Shown one piece after another: positions 45,725-55,350 of a DNA stretch of 64,000 nucleotides (position 1 is the first letter of the stretch; each line of letters starts with the position of its first letter). Source of the stretch: Nocardia arizonensis (GTDB taxonomy: Bacteria > Actinomycetota > Actinomycetes > Mycobacteriales > Mycobacteriaceae). A program made the translations under genes and the position numbers. Location of the stretch: the NCBI RefSeq assembly GCF_001310275.1, contig NZ_LGYZ01000092.1, forward strand, positions 1-64,000. Direction: 5' to 3'. The notes under the pieces are model-generated. The model made no database searches and was not told where the DNA came from. It worked only from the letters and a program-made list of their open reading frames with translations.

Positions 45725-46746
45725 GCATCCGCAAACCGCTGATCGGCTTCGGCATCTTCGCGCTGGTCTCCGTCCTGGTGACCGTCGTGGTCTGGAATAC
45801 CCTGGCGCGCATCGTGTCCGGGGACACCAAGAGCTATTCGGCGACCTTCAGCGATGTGCTCGGCCTGCGTGCGGGCGACGATGTCCGCATGGCGGGTGTG
45901 CGCGTCGGCAAGGTCGAGAAGATCGAACTCGACGCCCGCAACGACGCCAGGGTCACCTTCATCGTGCAGAGCGATCAGACCCTGTACGACGACACCAAGG
46001 CGCTGGTCCGCTACCAGAACCTCATCGGCCAGCGCTATATCGCGCTCGCACCCGGTAAGGCGCCGAATCCCGCGCCGCTGAAGAACAACGCATCCATCCC
46101 GCTCGAGCGCACCGAACCGTCCTTCGACGTGTCGGCCCTGCTCAACGGATTCCAGCCGCTGTTCCAGGTGCTCCAGCCCGATCAGGTCAACCGCCTGTCG
46201 GAGACCTTCATCCAGGCGTTGCAGGGTGACGGAGTCTCGTTGAGCGCGTTCATAACCCAGGCCGCGACGCTGGCCACGGACTTCCAGCGCCGCGACGCGA
46301 TCCTGACCGATGTGATCACCAATCTGTCCGGTGTGATGGCCGGGCTGGCGAAGCGAGGTGACGAATTGGAGACGCTGGTCACCCAGACCAGGGCGTTGAT
46401 CGGCGGACTGTACGAGCAGGGGCAGTCCTTGCAGCAGTCGACGGTCCAGATCGCCACCGCGACCACATCTTTGGTCGATATGGTCGGCAAGATCCAGCCC
46501 AAGCTGAAGACCACCCAGGATTCGACGGCGGCGGCGTTGAGTCTGCTCATCGCGACCGGACCCCAACTCGACCAGGCCGCGGTCGACCTGCCCGCGATCC
46601 TCGCCGCGGGCGGTCAGTTCACCTCCGAGGGCAGTTGGGCCGCCGCCTACGCGTGCAGCCTGGACATCTCGCTCTACGGCGTGCTCTTCCCCCGCAACAT
46701 CCTCACCCAGATCGGCGGCAACTCACATTCGGCGGTGTGCCGCTGA
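45721..46746 (+). CDS. mceB: Mce-family protein MceB
   Basis: A 341-residue Mce protein with an N-terminal helix (about 7-30), an MCE domain (about 38-115; YSATFSDVLGLRAGDDVRMAGV) and a helical region that ends in a conserved YACSLDI segment. It starts by an ATGA overlap with mceA and ends by a one-base overlap with mceC. Confidence 0.93.
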   Translation: MSIRKPLIGFGIFALVSVLVTVVVWNTLARIVSGDTKSYSATFSDVLGLRAGDDVRMAGVRVGKVEKIELDARNDARVTFIVQSDQTLYDDTKALVRYQNLIGQRYIALAPGKAPNPAPLKNNASIPLERTEPSFDVSALLNGFQPLFQVLQPDQVNRLSETFIQALQGDGVSLSAFITQAATLATDFQRRDAILTDVITNLSGVMAGLAKRGDELETLVTQTRALIGGLYEQGQSLQQSTVQIATATTSLVDMVGKIQPKLKTTQDSTAAALSLLIATGPQLDQAAVDLPAILAAGGQFTSEGSWAAAYACSLDISLYGVLFPRNILTQIGGNSHSAVCR

Positions 46747-47741
46747 TGACGACACTCAAGAGGCGGTTCGAGGCCAACAGGTACTTCTGGCTCGGTGTCA
46801 TCGGCGCGGTGTTCATCGTGATCATGCTGGTGATCTCCAGCGTGTTCCGATTGATCGGCGTCGGCGACCAGACCGTGAAGGCCGAATTCGTGCAGGCGGC
46901 GGGCATCAAGGTCGGCGACAAGGTCGACGTGGCCGGTGTGCCGGTCGGCACGGTCTCGGGCGCGAAGATCGAGGGCACGCACGTGCTGTTGACCCTCAAC
47001 GTCGATCGCGATGTGAGACTCGGTCCCGACGCGCACGCGTCCATCAAGATGGCGACCCTGCTCGGCGCCCGCTACGTCGATCTGGAGCCGGGCAATGGAT
47101 CGGGCCTGAGGGACAACCGGATTCCGGTGTCCAATACCACCGTTCCGTACAACCTCGCCGACGTGGTGCAGATCGGCACCCCGAAGTTCGAGGGACTCGA
47201 CACCCAGAAGCTCGCCGAGTCGCTGAACCTGGTGAATCAGCAGCTCGGTGATTCCCCGCAGCTCGTCGCACAGGCGCTCGACAGTGTCGGCGCGCTGGCC
47301 AAGGTGATGGACGCGCGCAGGACCGAGGTCGACTCGCTGCTCGAGGACATGAACAAGGTCACCCAGCTGCTCGCCGACAACCGCAACAGCGTGCTGCTGG
47401 TGATCACCCAGGGTGAGGCCATCGCCAACCGGGTCATGGAACGTCAGGAACTGCTGCGGCAGCTGCTCGACGGGGTGGCGACCCTGACCCGGCAGTTGCA
47501 GGAGATCGGCGCGCAGAACGACGCCAAGCTCGGCCCGACGATCCAGCAGCTCAACACCATGGCCGAGGGTTTGCAGAAGAACAAGGACAACCTCGACCGG
47601 CTGTACTCGATCATGCCGCCCGCGGTCCGCTACCTGGCCAATACCTGGGGTAACGGCAACTACGCCGAGGCGGGTCTGCCGTGGATCTTCCCGGACAACT
47701 GGCTGTGCTTCGCCCAGGTGGTGCAGGGGTGCCAGGGATGA
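46746..47741 (+). CDS. mceC: Mce-family protein MceC
   Basis: A 331-residue Mce protein: helix at about 16-36, MCE domain at about 45-120 (VKAEFVQAAGIKVGDKVDVAGVP) and a coiled helical part, ending at GNYAEAGLPWIFPDNW. The ATG shares one base with the mceB stop (TGATG); a longer open frame lies inside mceB and is not used. Confidence 0.93.
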   Translation: MTTLKRRFEANRYFWLGVIGAVFIVIMLVISSVFRLIGVGDQTVKAEFVQAAGIKVGDKVDVAGVPVGTVSGAKIEGTHVLLTLNVDRDVRLGPDAHASIKMATLLGARYVDLEPGNGSGLRDNRIPVSNTTVPYNLADVVQIGTPKFEGLDTQKLAESLNLVNQQLGDSPQLVAQALDSVGALAKVMDARRTEVDSLLEDMNKVTQLLADNRNSVLLVITQGEAIANRVMERQELLRQLLDGVATLTRQLQEIGAQNDAKLGPTIQQLNTMAEGLQKNKDNLDRLYSIMPPAVRYLANTWGNGNYAEAGLPWIFPDNWLCFAQVVQGCQG

Positions 47742-48886
47742 GCATGTGGAACCGACTGAATCCGAGGATCGTGAACATGAAGGCACCGTCGCAGGCGGCG
47801 ATGCGGACGCTGCGCCGTTCGGCGATGGTCGGCGTGACCGCGCTGGCCGTGGCGAGCTGTTCGATGCTGCCCGGCTCGGTGAACGACGCACTCGGCGCGA
47901 CCACCCACATCACCGCCGATTTCGAGAACATCGCGGGCATGTACGAGGGGAACCCGATCACGGTGCTCGGACTCGATGTGGGCAGGGTCGACAAGATCGT
48001 CCCCAAGGGCACCTTCATCGAGGTGCACATGTCCATCGACGGCGACGTGAAGATTCCGGCCGACGCCGTCGCCGCGATCGTGTCGCCCTCGATCGTGACC
48101 GACCGCCACATCGAACTGACCCCGGTGTACAGCGAGGGCCCGACCCTGGCCGACGGTGAGCATCTGCCGTTGCGGCGCACCAGGACTCCGGTCGAACTCG
48201 ACACGATGATCAAGACCATCGACCAGTTCGCCGCGGCGCTCAAACCCGAACCGGGGCAGGAAGGCATCGGTCCGCTGTCGGGACGGGTGCTCTATCCGAT
48301 GCTCGACGGTCAGGGCGAGAAGATTCGCGACACCCTCAACGCGCTGTCGGGTGCGCTCGAGGTCGGCATCGACAACAAGGACGCCATCTCCAACATCATC
48401 GTCAAACTGAACGAGCTCACCGCGATACTGGCCGAGAACGACCAGTCCGTGCGTGATTTCAGCAACCGGATCACCCAGATGACCGGGCTGCTCGCCGACC
48501 AGGCGCCCGGTTTGCAGGCGACCCTGCAACAGATGAACGACTTCCTCGCCAACACCAGTTCGGTGTTCGTCGAGTACCAGGACCAGTTGTCGGGCACGCT
48601 CACCGGACTGACCAATGTCACAAATCAGCTGCGCGCCAACGCACAGGGCCTGATCGAAGTCGTCGACGTGGCGCCGATGCTGTTGCAGAGCATCGACCGG
48701 TCGATGAACCACGAGGAGCGCTTCCTGCGTCTGCACGCGGTCATCGGCACCGTGCTCAGCGGTGAGATCGTCAGCCTGTTCTGCGAGCGCATCCAGATGC
48801 GCGCCGATGGCTGCCGCACCGGCAACCCCCAGGACTTCGGTCCTGACTACGGTCTGACCGCCGCACTGCTTGGACTGACGAAATGA
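47738..48886 (+). CDS. mceD: Mce-family protein MceD, with possible lipobox
   Basis: A 382-residue Mce protein. The N-terminal hydrophobic stretch ends in VASC (residue about 41), which fits a lipobox; this residue would be lipidated if the export signal is used. The MCE domain follows (THITADFENIAGMYEGN, about 53-130), then a helical section. Usually only MceE is a lipoprotein, so MceD here may also be one. ATGA overlaps join it to mceC and mceE. Confidence 0.9.
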   Translation: MSMWNRLNPRIVNMKAPSQAAMRTLRRSAMVGVTALAVASCSMLPGSVNDALGATTHITADFENIAGMYEGNPITVLGLDVGRVDKIVPKGTFIEVHMSIDGDVKIPADAVAAIVSPSIVTDRHIELTPVYSEGPTLADGEHLPLRRTRTPVELDTMIKTIDQFAAALKPEPGQEGIGPLSGRVLYPMLDGQGEKIRDTLNALSGALEVGIDNKDAISNIIVKLNELTAILAENDQSVRDFSNRITQMTGLLADQAPGLQATLQQMNDFLANTSSVFVEYQDQLSGTLTGLTNVTNQLRANAQGLIEVVDVAPMLLQSIDRSMNHEERFLRLHAVIGTVLSGEIVSLFCERIQMRADGCRTGNPQDFGPDYGLTAALLGLTK

Positions 48887-49983
48887 CCGAACGGATGAAG
48901 AAGGCGCGCAGGGGACTTCTGTCGGTGGCCGCGGTGGCGACGATCGCGGTCACCACCGGGTGCGGGCTGACCGTGGAATCGTTGCCGCTGCCCAAACCGG
49001 GCCAGTCCGGCGACACCTACACCCTGCACGCGGTGTTCGAGAACGCGCTGAACCTGCCGGATCAGGCCAAGGTCAAGATCGGCGGCTCCGATGTCGGCGT
49101 CGTCACCGACATCAAGACCAAGAATTTCCAGGCCGTGGTCGACATGTCGATCAGCAGCGAGATCGAACTGCCCAAGGGCAGCACCGCCGAACTGCGGCAG
49201 GCGACACCGCTCGGTGACGTCTTCGTCGCGATCTCCAAACCCAAGACCGAACCCGGCACGCAGATGCTGAAGGACGGCGACACCTTCACTCTCGACCAGA
49301 CCTCGGCGGGCGCGACCGTCGAGGAACTGCTGCTCTCGGTGTCCATGCTGTTCAACGGCGGCGGTATCGCCAGCCTCAGCAGGCTCACTTCCGAACTGGA
49401 TTCGATCGTCGGCGGGCGCGGTCCGCAGCTGGCGCATCTGATCACCGAGATGACCGGCGTGGTCGGCAGCCTCAACCAGAACTCCGCCCGAATCGACAGT
49501 GTGCTCGGCAACTTCAGCGCGCTCGCGACCACCATCGAGTCGCGGCGAAACGAACTCGGCCAGGTCGCCGACACCCTGCCGCACATGATCGGCGTCATCG
49601 CGGAGAACAACCGCGCGATCGCCGATCTGCTCGCGAAAATCTCGGTCACCAGCGCGGCGCTCGGCGATTACGCCGATACCTCCTCCGATCAACTCGCCGG
49701 TCTGATGGACAACCTGCGCAAGCTGATGGACGCGCTGGCCGCGACCGGCGACGGATTCGCCAAGTCACTGGAGAACGCGCACGCGCTGCGGCCGCAGCTG
49801 GACGCGAGCTTCCGCGGCGGCACCCTCGCGCTGTCGGTCATCCTGACCAACCTCGACGTCGGACTCATCACCGATCCGGCCAACAGCAAGTTCTACGACA
49901 TGCGCGACCTCAACGACTTCGTCGGCAGTTTCGTCCAGGTTCTCCAGGTCATCCAGGGCCGCGTGCAGGGAGGCCACCGATGA
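48883..49983 (+). CDS. mceE: Mce-family lipoprotein MceE (LprK type)
   Basis: A 366-residue lipoprotein with a lipobox TTGC at about residue 27, an MCE domain (about 45-115; YTLHAVFENALNLPDQAKVKIGG) and a helical C-terminal half. It corresponds to LprK-type members of mycobacterial mce operons. It overlaps mceF by four bases (ATGA). Confidence 0.93.
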   Translation: MTERMKKARRGLLSVAAVATIAVTTGCGLTVESLPLPKPGQSGDTYTLHAVFENALNLPDQAKVKIGGSDVGVVTDIKTKNFQAVVDMSISSEIELPKGSTAELRQATPLGDVFVAISKPKTEPGTQMLKDGDTFTLDQTSAGATVEELLLSVSMLFNGGGIASLSRLTSELDSIVGGRGPQLAHLITEMTGVVGSLNQNSARIDSVLGNFSALATTIESRRNELGQVADTLPHMIGVIAENNRAIADLLAKISVTSAALGDYADTSSDQLAGLMDNLRKLMDALAATGDGFAKSLENAHALRPQLDASFRGGTLALSVILTNLDVGLITDPANSKFYDMRDLNDFVGSFVQVLQVIQGRVQGGHR

Positions 49984-51158
49984 GTGGGGTCGGGAAGTTG
50001 TTCCGCGGCAAGATGTTCTGGTCAACCGCGGGCCTGGTGCTGGTGCTGGTGATCGGCGCGGCCTATCTGCTGGTCGACGTGATGCGGGTGAATCCGCTGC
50101 AAGGCAGCTATACGGTCACGGTGAACCTGGATCGTTCCGGCGGTCTGCAACCGGGCAACGACGTGACCCTGCGCGGATACCGCATCGGAAAGGTCACCTC
50201 GATCACCCTGGTCGACCGCGGCCAGTCCATCGCGGCCGCCGCGCAGATCGACTCGAAGTACTCGATCCCGGTCGACACCGCCATCTCGGTGCAGGCGCTG
50301 TCCGGCGCGGGTGAGCAGTACATCGACTTCCGGCCCGCGAATCAGGACGGCCCGTTCCTGAAGAACGGCTCGGTCATCGAGTACGATCCCGCCAAGATCA
50401 AGACGCCGACTCCGATCTGGTCGGTGCTCGACAACTCGAGCGCGCTGATCGCGCAAATCGAGCCCGACAAGTTCCAGGTCATCCTGAACGAACTCGACAT
50501 CGCGCTGAGCGCGGGTCCTGACCAGTTGCGCGGTCTCGTCAACGGCATCAGCCTGGCGGTGGCCGGATTGGATTCGCTGCTGCCGCAGACGGCCAATCTG
50601 ATCGCCAACCTGCGCGTCATCGCCGACACGACCTCGCACGCCCAGCCCGATCTGGCGACCCTGACCCGCAACTCCGGTGTTCTGTTCGACCAGTTCAACA
50701 ATGCCAACGCCGAATTGCAGGCGGTACTGGACCAGTCGCCGGGACAACTCGCGAATCTCGGTGCGGTGCTGGACAAGACGGCTGATCCGATCACGAGCCT
50801 GGTCACCAACTTCAGCGCCATCACCAAGGCCGCGCAGTTGCGCACCCCCGCGCTGAGCTTGCTGTTCCCCTCGCTCGCGCTCGGCCTGAAGGCGGTCGGC
50901 ATTCCCGCCCACGACAACGAATTCCACACGATCGCCGATATCTGGCCGCGTCCGGTCTGCATCTACCAGTCCGCGCCGGAGCGTCCCGAGACGCTCAAGG
51001 ACGGCAGCATGCCGAGGTGGAACTACTGCGTGAATCCGCCGAACGGTTCGCAGGTCCGCGGCGCGGCGAACGCACCGCGTCCGAACGTGCCCAACAACGG
51101 CGCGCAGATTCCACCGGGGGTGGATCCGAACGAGCGGACCCTTCCGCCGGTGCGCTGA
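49980..51158 (+). CDS. mceF: Mce-family protein MceF
   Basis: A 392-residue Mce protein, last of the six: helix at about 14-34, MCE domain at about 40-120 (YTVTVNLDRSGGLQPGNDVTLRGY) and a helical region, ending in a Pro/Asn-rich tail. The stop at 51158 closes the tightly coupled part of the operon. Confidence 0.93.
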   Translation: MSGVGKLFRGKMFWSTAGLVLVLVIGAAYLLVDVMRVNPLQGSYTVTVNLDRSGGLQPGNDVTLRGYRIGKVTSITLVDRGQSIAAAAQIDSKYSIPVDTAISVQALSGAGEQYIDFRPANQDGPFLKNGSVIEYDPAKIKTPTPIWSVLDNSSALIAQIEPDKFQVILNELDIALSAGPDQLRGLVNGISLAVAGLDSLLPQTANLIANLRVIADTTSHAQPDLATLTRNSGVLFDQFNNANAELQAVLDQSPGQLANLGAVLDKTADPITSLVTNFSAITKAAQLRTPALSLLFPSLALGLKAVGIPAHDNEFHTIADIWPRPVCIYQSAPERPETLKDGSMPRWNYCVNPPNGSQVRGAANAPRPNVPNNGAQIPPGVDPNERTLPPVR

Positions 51159-51289
51159 GTGACACCCCGGTCCGACGGCTGGTCCGTCGACCGAGGCATA
51201 CTCGCTGGTAGACCGCATAGGATCGGCCGCACATGGCCGGTCAGCCGAATCGGTGCGTTCGCGCGCCGGGAAAGTGCAGGATTGTATAG

Positions 51290-52090
51290 ATGTCCACCGA
51301 CGACGCCGGTAACGCCAAGAACGCCGAGCACACCGAGGCCGACGACGATGCCGCGAATACGGGGGATTCGGTAGCAGCAGACAACGACAAGACCGCCGCC
51401 ACCAGTTTGGAGAAGAAGGCGGAGAAGAAGAAGGACGAGCCCGCGAAGAGGCCCGCTCCCGAGCCGGAATCGGCGGGCGACGCCGACGGCTCCCCCAAGC
51501 GGACTCCGCTGATCGCCGCGTTGTTCGTGACGGGCATCCTGCTCGTGGCGGCGGTGACCGCCGGAGTCGTGTTCTATCTCGAGGCCGACAGCCGCGGCGA
51601 CAAACTCGACGCGATAGAGGACGCCACCCACGCCGCGTGCGTATTCGGGCGCAATGTCTCGACCTACGACTACAACAACAACCTCGACGGCTACTTCACG
51701 ACCGTGAAGGGCGGCGCGACCGGCGAGTTCCTCGAGCAGTTCTCCGACGCGTCGGACGCGCTGAAGGAAGCGATGGTCAAGGCGCAGGTCAAGTCATGGG
51801 TCGCCGATGCGCAGTGCGGTTTCCAGTCCGGCGACACCGAGTCGGCCAAGGTTCTGGTGACGTTGACCCAGCTCCGCGCCAACTTCACGCAGTCGAATCC
51901 GGAACGGCAGTACGTCGCCGTGATCGCCGATATGAAGAACGAGGGCGGCACCTGGAAGGCGAGCAAGCTCGATTCGCCGATGCTCAGCGGGGCGGGCGGC
52001 GGCCTGCCCGGCGGTACGCCCGCGCCGGAGGGTCAGGCGCCCACCGCGAACGGCGCGCCCGCGCCGAGCCAGGCGCCCGCGCCCCGGTAA
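51290..52090 (+). CDS. Mce-associated membrane protein
   Basis: A 266-residue protein: acidic and then Lys-rich cytoplasmic N-terminus (about 1-70), one membrane helix (about 73-95), and an extracytoplasmic domain of about 130 residues of the VirB8/NTF2-like type found in Mas proteins downstream of mce operons, with a Pro/Ala-rich tail. It lies 131 bp after mceF, so it may have its own promoter. These proteins are thought to stabilise the Mce complex. Only one is present here. Confidence 0.85.
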   Translation: MSTDDAGNAKNAEHTEADDDAANTGDSVAADNDKTAATSLEKKAEKKKDEPAKRPAPEPESAGDADGSPKRTPLIAALFVTGILLVAAVTAGVVFYLEADSRGDKLDAIEDATHAACVFGRNVSTYDYNNNLDGYFTTVKGGATGEFLEQFSDASDALKEAMVKAQVKSWVADAQCGFQSGDTESAKVLVTLTQLRANFTQSNPERQYVAVIADMKNEGGTWKASKLDSPMLSGAGGGLPGGTPAPEGQAPTANGAPAPSQAPAPR

Positions 52091-52105
52091 CCGACTCCCG
52101 AAGCG

Positions 52106-52141
52106 CCTCCGGCGGTGGGTTCGTTCCACCACCGCCGGAGG
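52106..52141. terminator. Hairpin between the mce-associated gene and rnhA
   Basis: CCTCCGGCGGTGG (52106-52118) pairs with CCACCGCCGGAGG (52129-52141), a perfect 13-bp stem with a ten-base loop, between two convergent genes. It can serve both strands. Confidence 0.8.
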
Positions 52142-52178
52142 ACTTGGGGCGGGTATACCTCGCGGTCGCGCCGGTCTC

Positions 52179-52754
52179 TCAGAACAGAGTCAGGCTCTGA
52201 GAGGTGGTCGGTGCGGCCGCCTTCCCCGAGGCCCGCGGCCCGGTGGTCTCTTCCTGCCCCCGCGCCGGATCCGCCGCGGTGACCGCGGGCATCTCGACGG
52301 TGTCGACCTCGCCCAGCGCGGCCGCGGCCGCCGCCTCGCGTGCCGCCTGTCCTGCCAGCGCGTCGGCCCGCTCGTTGTAGTAGTTGCCGACATGTCCGCG
52401 CACCCAACGGAATCGGACCGGGCCGGGACGCCCGGCGATGGCGCGGTCGATGAGCCGGATTATCTCGACATTCTTGACCGGTGCGCCGGTGGAGGTGCGC
52501 CAGCCGTTCATCCGCCAGCCCGAGATCCACTCCGACGCGCATTTGATCGCGTAGAGGGAATCGCTCTCGATGAGCAGCGGTTCCGAACCGGGATGCGCGA
52601 CGATGGCCTCGTACACCGCGCGTAGTTCGGCGATCTGATTCGTTCCGGCAGCGGCTCCGCCGCTGCCGGAGGACCCCTGGTGGCCCACCCACGCCCAGCC
52701 GATGGCGCCACCGGGGTTGCGCAGGCAGGATCCGTCGGTGCTCACGATGATCAT
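52179..52754 (-). CDS. rnhA: Ribonuclease HI
   Basis: A 191-residue RNase HI that cuts the RNA strand of RNA-DNA hybrids. The four carboxylates are Asp7 (STDGS), Glu43 (AELRAV), Asp65 (ESDSLY) and Asp131 (NERADALAG); His121 (RGHVGN) is also there. Residues beyond about 145 are an Ala/Glu-rich tail not needed for catalysis. It is nine bases downstream of the SRPBCC gene, so the two are probably cotranscribed. Confidence 0.94.
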   Translation of the reverse strand: MIIVSTDGSCLRNPGGAIGWAWVGHQGSSGSGGAAAGTNQIAELRAVYEAIVAHPGSEPLLIESDSLYAIKCASEWISGWRMNGWRTSTGAPVKNVEIIRLIDRAIAGRPGPVRFRWVRGHVGNYYNERADALAGQAAREAAAAAALGEVDTVEMPAVTAADPARGQEETTGPRASGKAAAPTTSQSLTLF

Positions 52755-52763
52755 GGGTGCACC

Positions 52764-53234
52764 TTACGCAATCCGACCGACAAGGTCGGTACCGTGGAAT
52801 TCCTCGATCTCCCTGCGCAATTGCGACTCCGTTCGCCGTAGTGCCTGTCCGACCGCCGAATCGAGTATCCCGCCGCACAGGCGGCCGACAAATCCGCGCG
52901 GCGCGTCGTACTCGGCCTCGGAGGTGAGGACCGAGCGCCCGTAGCCGAGCGGGTCGAAACGCAGGGTCAGTGTGCCCGAAAGCCGTCCGCGCAGCGTATA
53001 GCCGATCACGACGTTGCGGCGGTACTGGGTGATCTCGCAGGCGGTGGTGGAATGCCACAGCGCGAGGCGCACGGTGGTGGCGTAGACGGCCCCGAGACCC
53101 CGGTCGATATCGCCCGCGGGCTCGAATTCGGCGACGCCGAACATCCAGCCCGGGACGAATCGGTGATTGTCGGTGTAGCTGAAGGCGACTTCCACCGGAG
53201 CTCCGACGTCACTCGCGTATTTGATGTGGCCCAT
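52764..53234 (-). CDS. SRPBCC-family protein
   Basis: A 156-residue protein with the START/polyketide-cyclase-like fold pattern: MGHIKYASDVGAPVEVAFSY at the N-terminus, a central strand region (TTVRLALWHSTT) and a C-terminal long helix (GQALRRTESQLRREIEEF). Such proteins bind hydrophobic ligands. GGAGGGCC precedes the ATG. No ligand can be named. Confidence 0.82.
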   Translation of the reverse strand: MGHIKYASDVGAPVEVAFSYTDNHRFVPGWMFGVAEFEPAGDIDRGLGAVYATTVRLALWHSTTACEITQYRRNVVIGYTLRGRLSGTLTLRFDPLGYGRSVLTSEAEYDAPRGFVGRLCGGILDSAVGQALRRTESQLRREIEEFHGTDLVGRIA

Positions 53235-53395
53235 CGGCCCTCCCTGCTGCTTCGGGCCCTTCGCTGGGTTCCACGGCTGGGAACAAAAGTACTACAGCAC
53301 TCCTCTTTATTCGAGGTCTCGGTCCGAATTCGGCGGAATGGACTTTCACATTTCGACCGGACGGTTGCTTGGTCGCGGTCGGAACCGAATACCGG

Positions 53396-54580
53396 TCAGA
53401 GCTGGTCGACGATGTATTCCGCGATCGGCATCGCCGAGGTCGCCGCCGGTGACGGCGCATTGAGCACATGAACCGACCGCGGGGTGCGTTCGATGAGGAA
53501 ATCGTGGACAAGGGTGCCGTCGCGCAGTACCGCTTGGGCGCGGATACCAGCGGGCCGCGGCAACAGATCGGCCGCGCTCAGCTCCGGGCAGTAGCGACGG
53601 CATTCGGCCAGATAGCCCCGCTTGAACAGGGAATTGCGCAGTTCCCGCACCCCCGTTCGGAAGTGGGCGCGCGCCACCCGGCGCACCCCGGGATACCCGA
53701 GGGCGTCGCGGGCGTCGCGCAGGTCCACGCTGCCCTTGCGGTAGCCCTCCCTGGACAGGGCGAGCACCGCGTTGGGGCCCACGGTCAGCGCGCCGTCGAT
53801 GGTCGGACTCAGGTGCACGCCGAGAAAGGGCAGACTCGGGTCGGGCACCGGATAGATCAGCGTGCGCACCAGGTCGGCCCGCTCCGGCGGCAGCTGGTAG
53901 TACTCGCCGCGGAACGGCACGATGCGGAAATCGGTGCGCAGACCCGCGGCCGCGGCCAGCCGATCGGCCTGCAACCCCGCGCACACCACCAGGGTCCGCG
54001 CCGTCCAACTCCCCGCCGAACCCGAAACGGTCACCGCGTCCGTGGATTCGCGCAGCGCGGCGATCTCGGCGCCGAGCACGATCTCCCCGCCGCCGGCGCG
54101 CACCTGATCGGCCAGCGTCGCCGTCACCCGGCCGTAGTCGATGATCCCCGTCCCCGGCACGTACAGCGCTCCGACACCGGCCACCCGCGGCTCGCGGCGG
54201 CGCAATCGCGCCGTGTCGAGCAACTCCACCTCGACCCCATTGGCGACCGAGCGCTCGTACAGGTCCAGCATCCGCCGATGTTCCTCGGCGTCCGTCGCCA
54301 CCAGCAGCTTTCCGCATACTTCGAACGGAATGCCATGTGCGGCGGCGAAATCCTTGGTCCACTGCGCGCCGCGCGCGCACAGCCGCGCCTTGAGGCTGCC
54401 CGGCGCGTAGTAGATGCCCGAATGGATGACACCGCTGTTGTGCCCGGTCTGATGGGTCGCCAGCGCCGCGGCCTTCTCCACCAGCACCAGACTCGCGCCG
54501 GGATGGCGTCGCAACAGCGTGCGCGCCGTCGCGACGCCGACGATCCCGCCGCCGATCACACAGAAGTCGTACACGCGCAA
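53396..54580 (-). CDS. lhgO: L-2-hydroxyglutarate oxidase
   Basis: A 394-residue FAD enzyme of the DAO family. The dinucleotide fold GGGIVG is at 10-15, TGHNSGVIHSGIYYAPGS (about 45-62) is the LhgO signature, and PFRGEYYQL and FLGVHLSPTIDG follow. It oxidises L-2-hydroxyglutarate to 2-oxoglutarate. The start here is a TTG; a GTG at 54574 is as likely. It stands alone, with 160 bp to the SRPBCC gene. Confidence 0.9.
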   Translation of the reverse strand: MRVYDFCVIGGGIVGVATARTLLRRHPGASLVLVEKAAALATHQTGHNSGVIHSGIYYAPGSLKARLCARGAQWTKDFAAAHGIPFEVCGKLLVATDAEEHRRMLDLYERSVANGVEVELLDTARLRRREPRVAGVGALYVPGTGIIDYGRVTATLADQVRAGGGEIVLGAEIAALRESTDAVTVSGSAGSWTARTLVVCAGLQADRLAAAAGLRTDFRIVPFRGEYYQLPPERADLVRTLIYPVPDPSLPFLGVHLSPTIDGALTVGPNAVLALSREGYRKGSVDLRDARDALGYPGVRRVARAHFRTGVRELRNSLFKRGYLAECRRYCPELSAADLLPRPAGIRAQAVLRDGTLVHDFLIERTPRSVHVLNAPSPAATSAMPIAEYIVDQL

Positions 54581-54657
54581 CCACAGTAGACGGCCCTCGG
54601 AGGGGGCCGGCCCCGGGAACCGCCCGGACCTCGGAAAACCGTGTGCCCGAACGCCGC

Positions 54658-55350
54658 TCAGACGAGCGCCGGACCGGGGGCCGAGGCCACCGGCGCGGTC
54701 GTGTCGGTGACCGCGGCAGGCGCCTCGGTGCGACCGAGGCGCAGGTCGTGTTCGCCGATGGCCGGATCGGAGACCGCGATCGACATGCCGCCGCGGCGGG
54801 TGTCGATATCGGTGCGCAGCCGGCTCGGGGCGGTTGCGGTGGCGCGCGGGTCGACTCGCTCGGAGCCCGACAGGCCGGCGAACAGATTGGTGTCGACGGT
54901 CACGGTCACCGTGTCGCCGACGGCAGGGGCGATCCGCGCGCCGACATAGGCGTCTCCGATCCCGACCATGCCGCCGACACCCGCCGCTGCCGCACCGCTG
55001 CCCGCGGCTGGCGTCGGAGCCGGTGGGATGGCCTGCGAGGACTGGTCTGCCGCGGGCGGCGGTGCGGCCGGTTCCGCGGGTGGCGGTGGTGCGAGTCGAC
55101 CGATGCGGTACCCGTGGAATATCGCCTGCGCGGACGAGGCGTCGACCGGATCTGTCTGTTCGGTGCGCGGTGCGGGCGCCGATACGGCGGGTGCGGTGTC
55201 CGGTTCGCCGATCGCGGGCACCGAACGCTGGGTACCCGCCATTTGGTCGACGATATAGGCGCCCGCCGCGACCGTGAGGGTCAAACTCGCCGCACCGGCC
55301 AAAACGATGGTGACGTGTCTTGCGATCTGGGCAGGTCTGTCTGCGATCAT
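54658..55350 (-). CDS. Hypothetical membrane-anchored Pro/Ala-rich protein
   Basis: I do not recognise this 230-residue protein. It has one membrane helix near the N-terminus (about 13-35), a Pro/Ala/Thr-rich stretch (about 50-130) and a C-terminal part with alternating hydrophobic residues (GDTVTVTVDTNLFAGL) that could be a beta-sandwich. The topology suggests an extracytoplasmic body. The ATG at 55350 is chosen because GGGGAAGGA precedes it and the hydrophobic anchor then begins at residue 13; the frame runs on upstream. Confidence 0.6.
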   Translation of the reverse strand: MIADRPAQIARHVTIVLAGAASLTLTVAAGAYIVDQMAGTQRSVPAIGEPDTAPAVSAPAPRTEQTDPVDASSAQAIFHGYRIGRLAPPPPAEPAAPPPAADQSSQAIPPAPTPAAGSGAAAAGVGGMVGIGDAYVGARIAPAVGDTVTVTVDTNLFAGLSGSERVDPRATATAPSRLRTDIDTRRGGMSIAVSDPAIGEHDLRLGRTEAPAAVTDTTAPVASAPGPALV

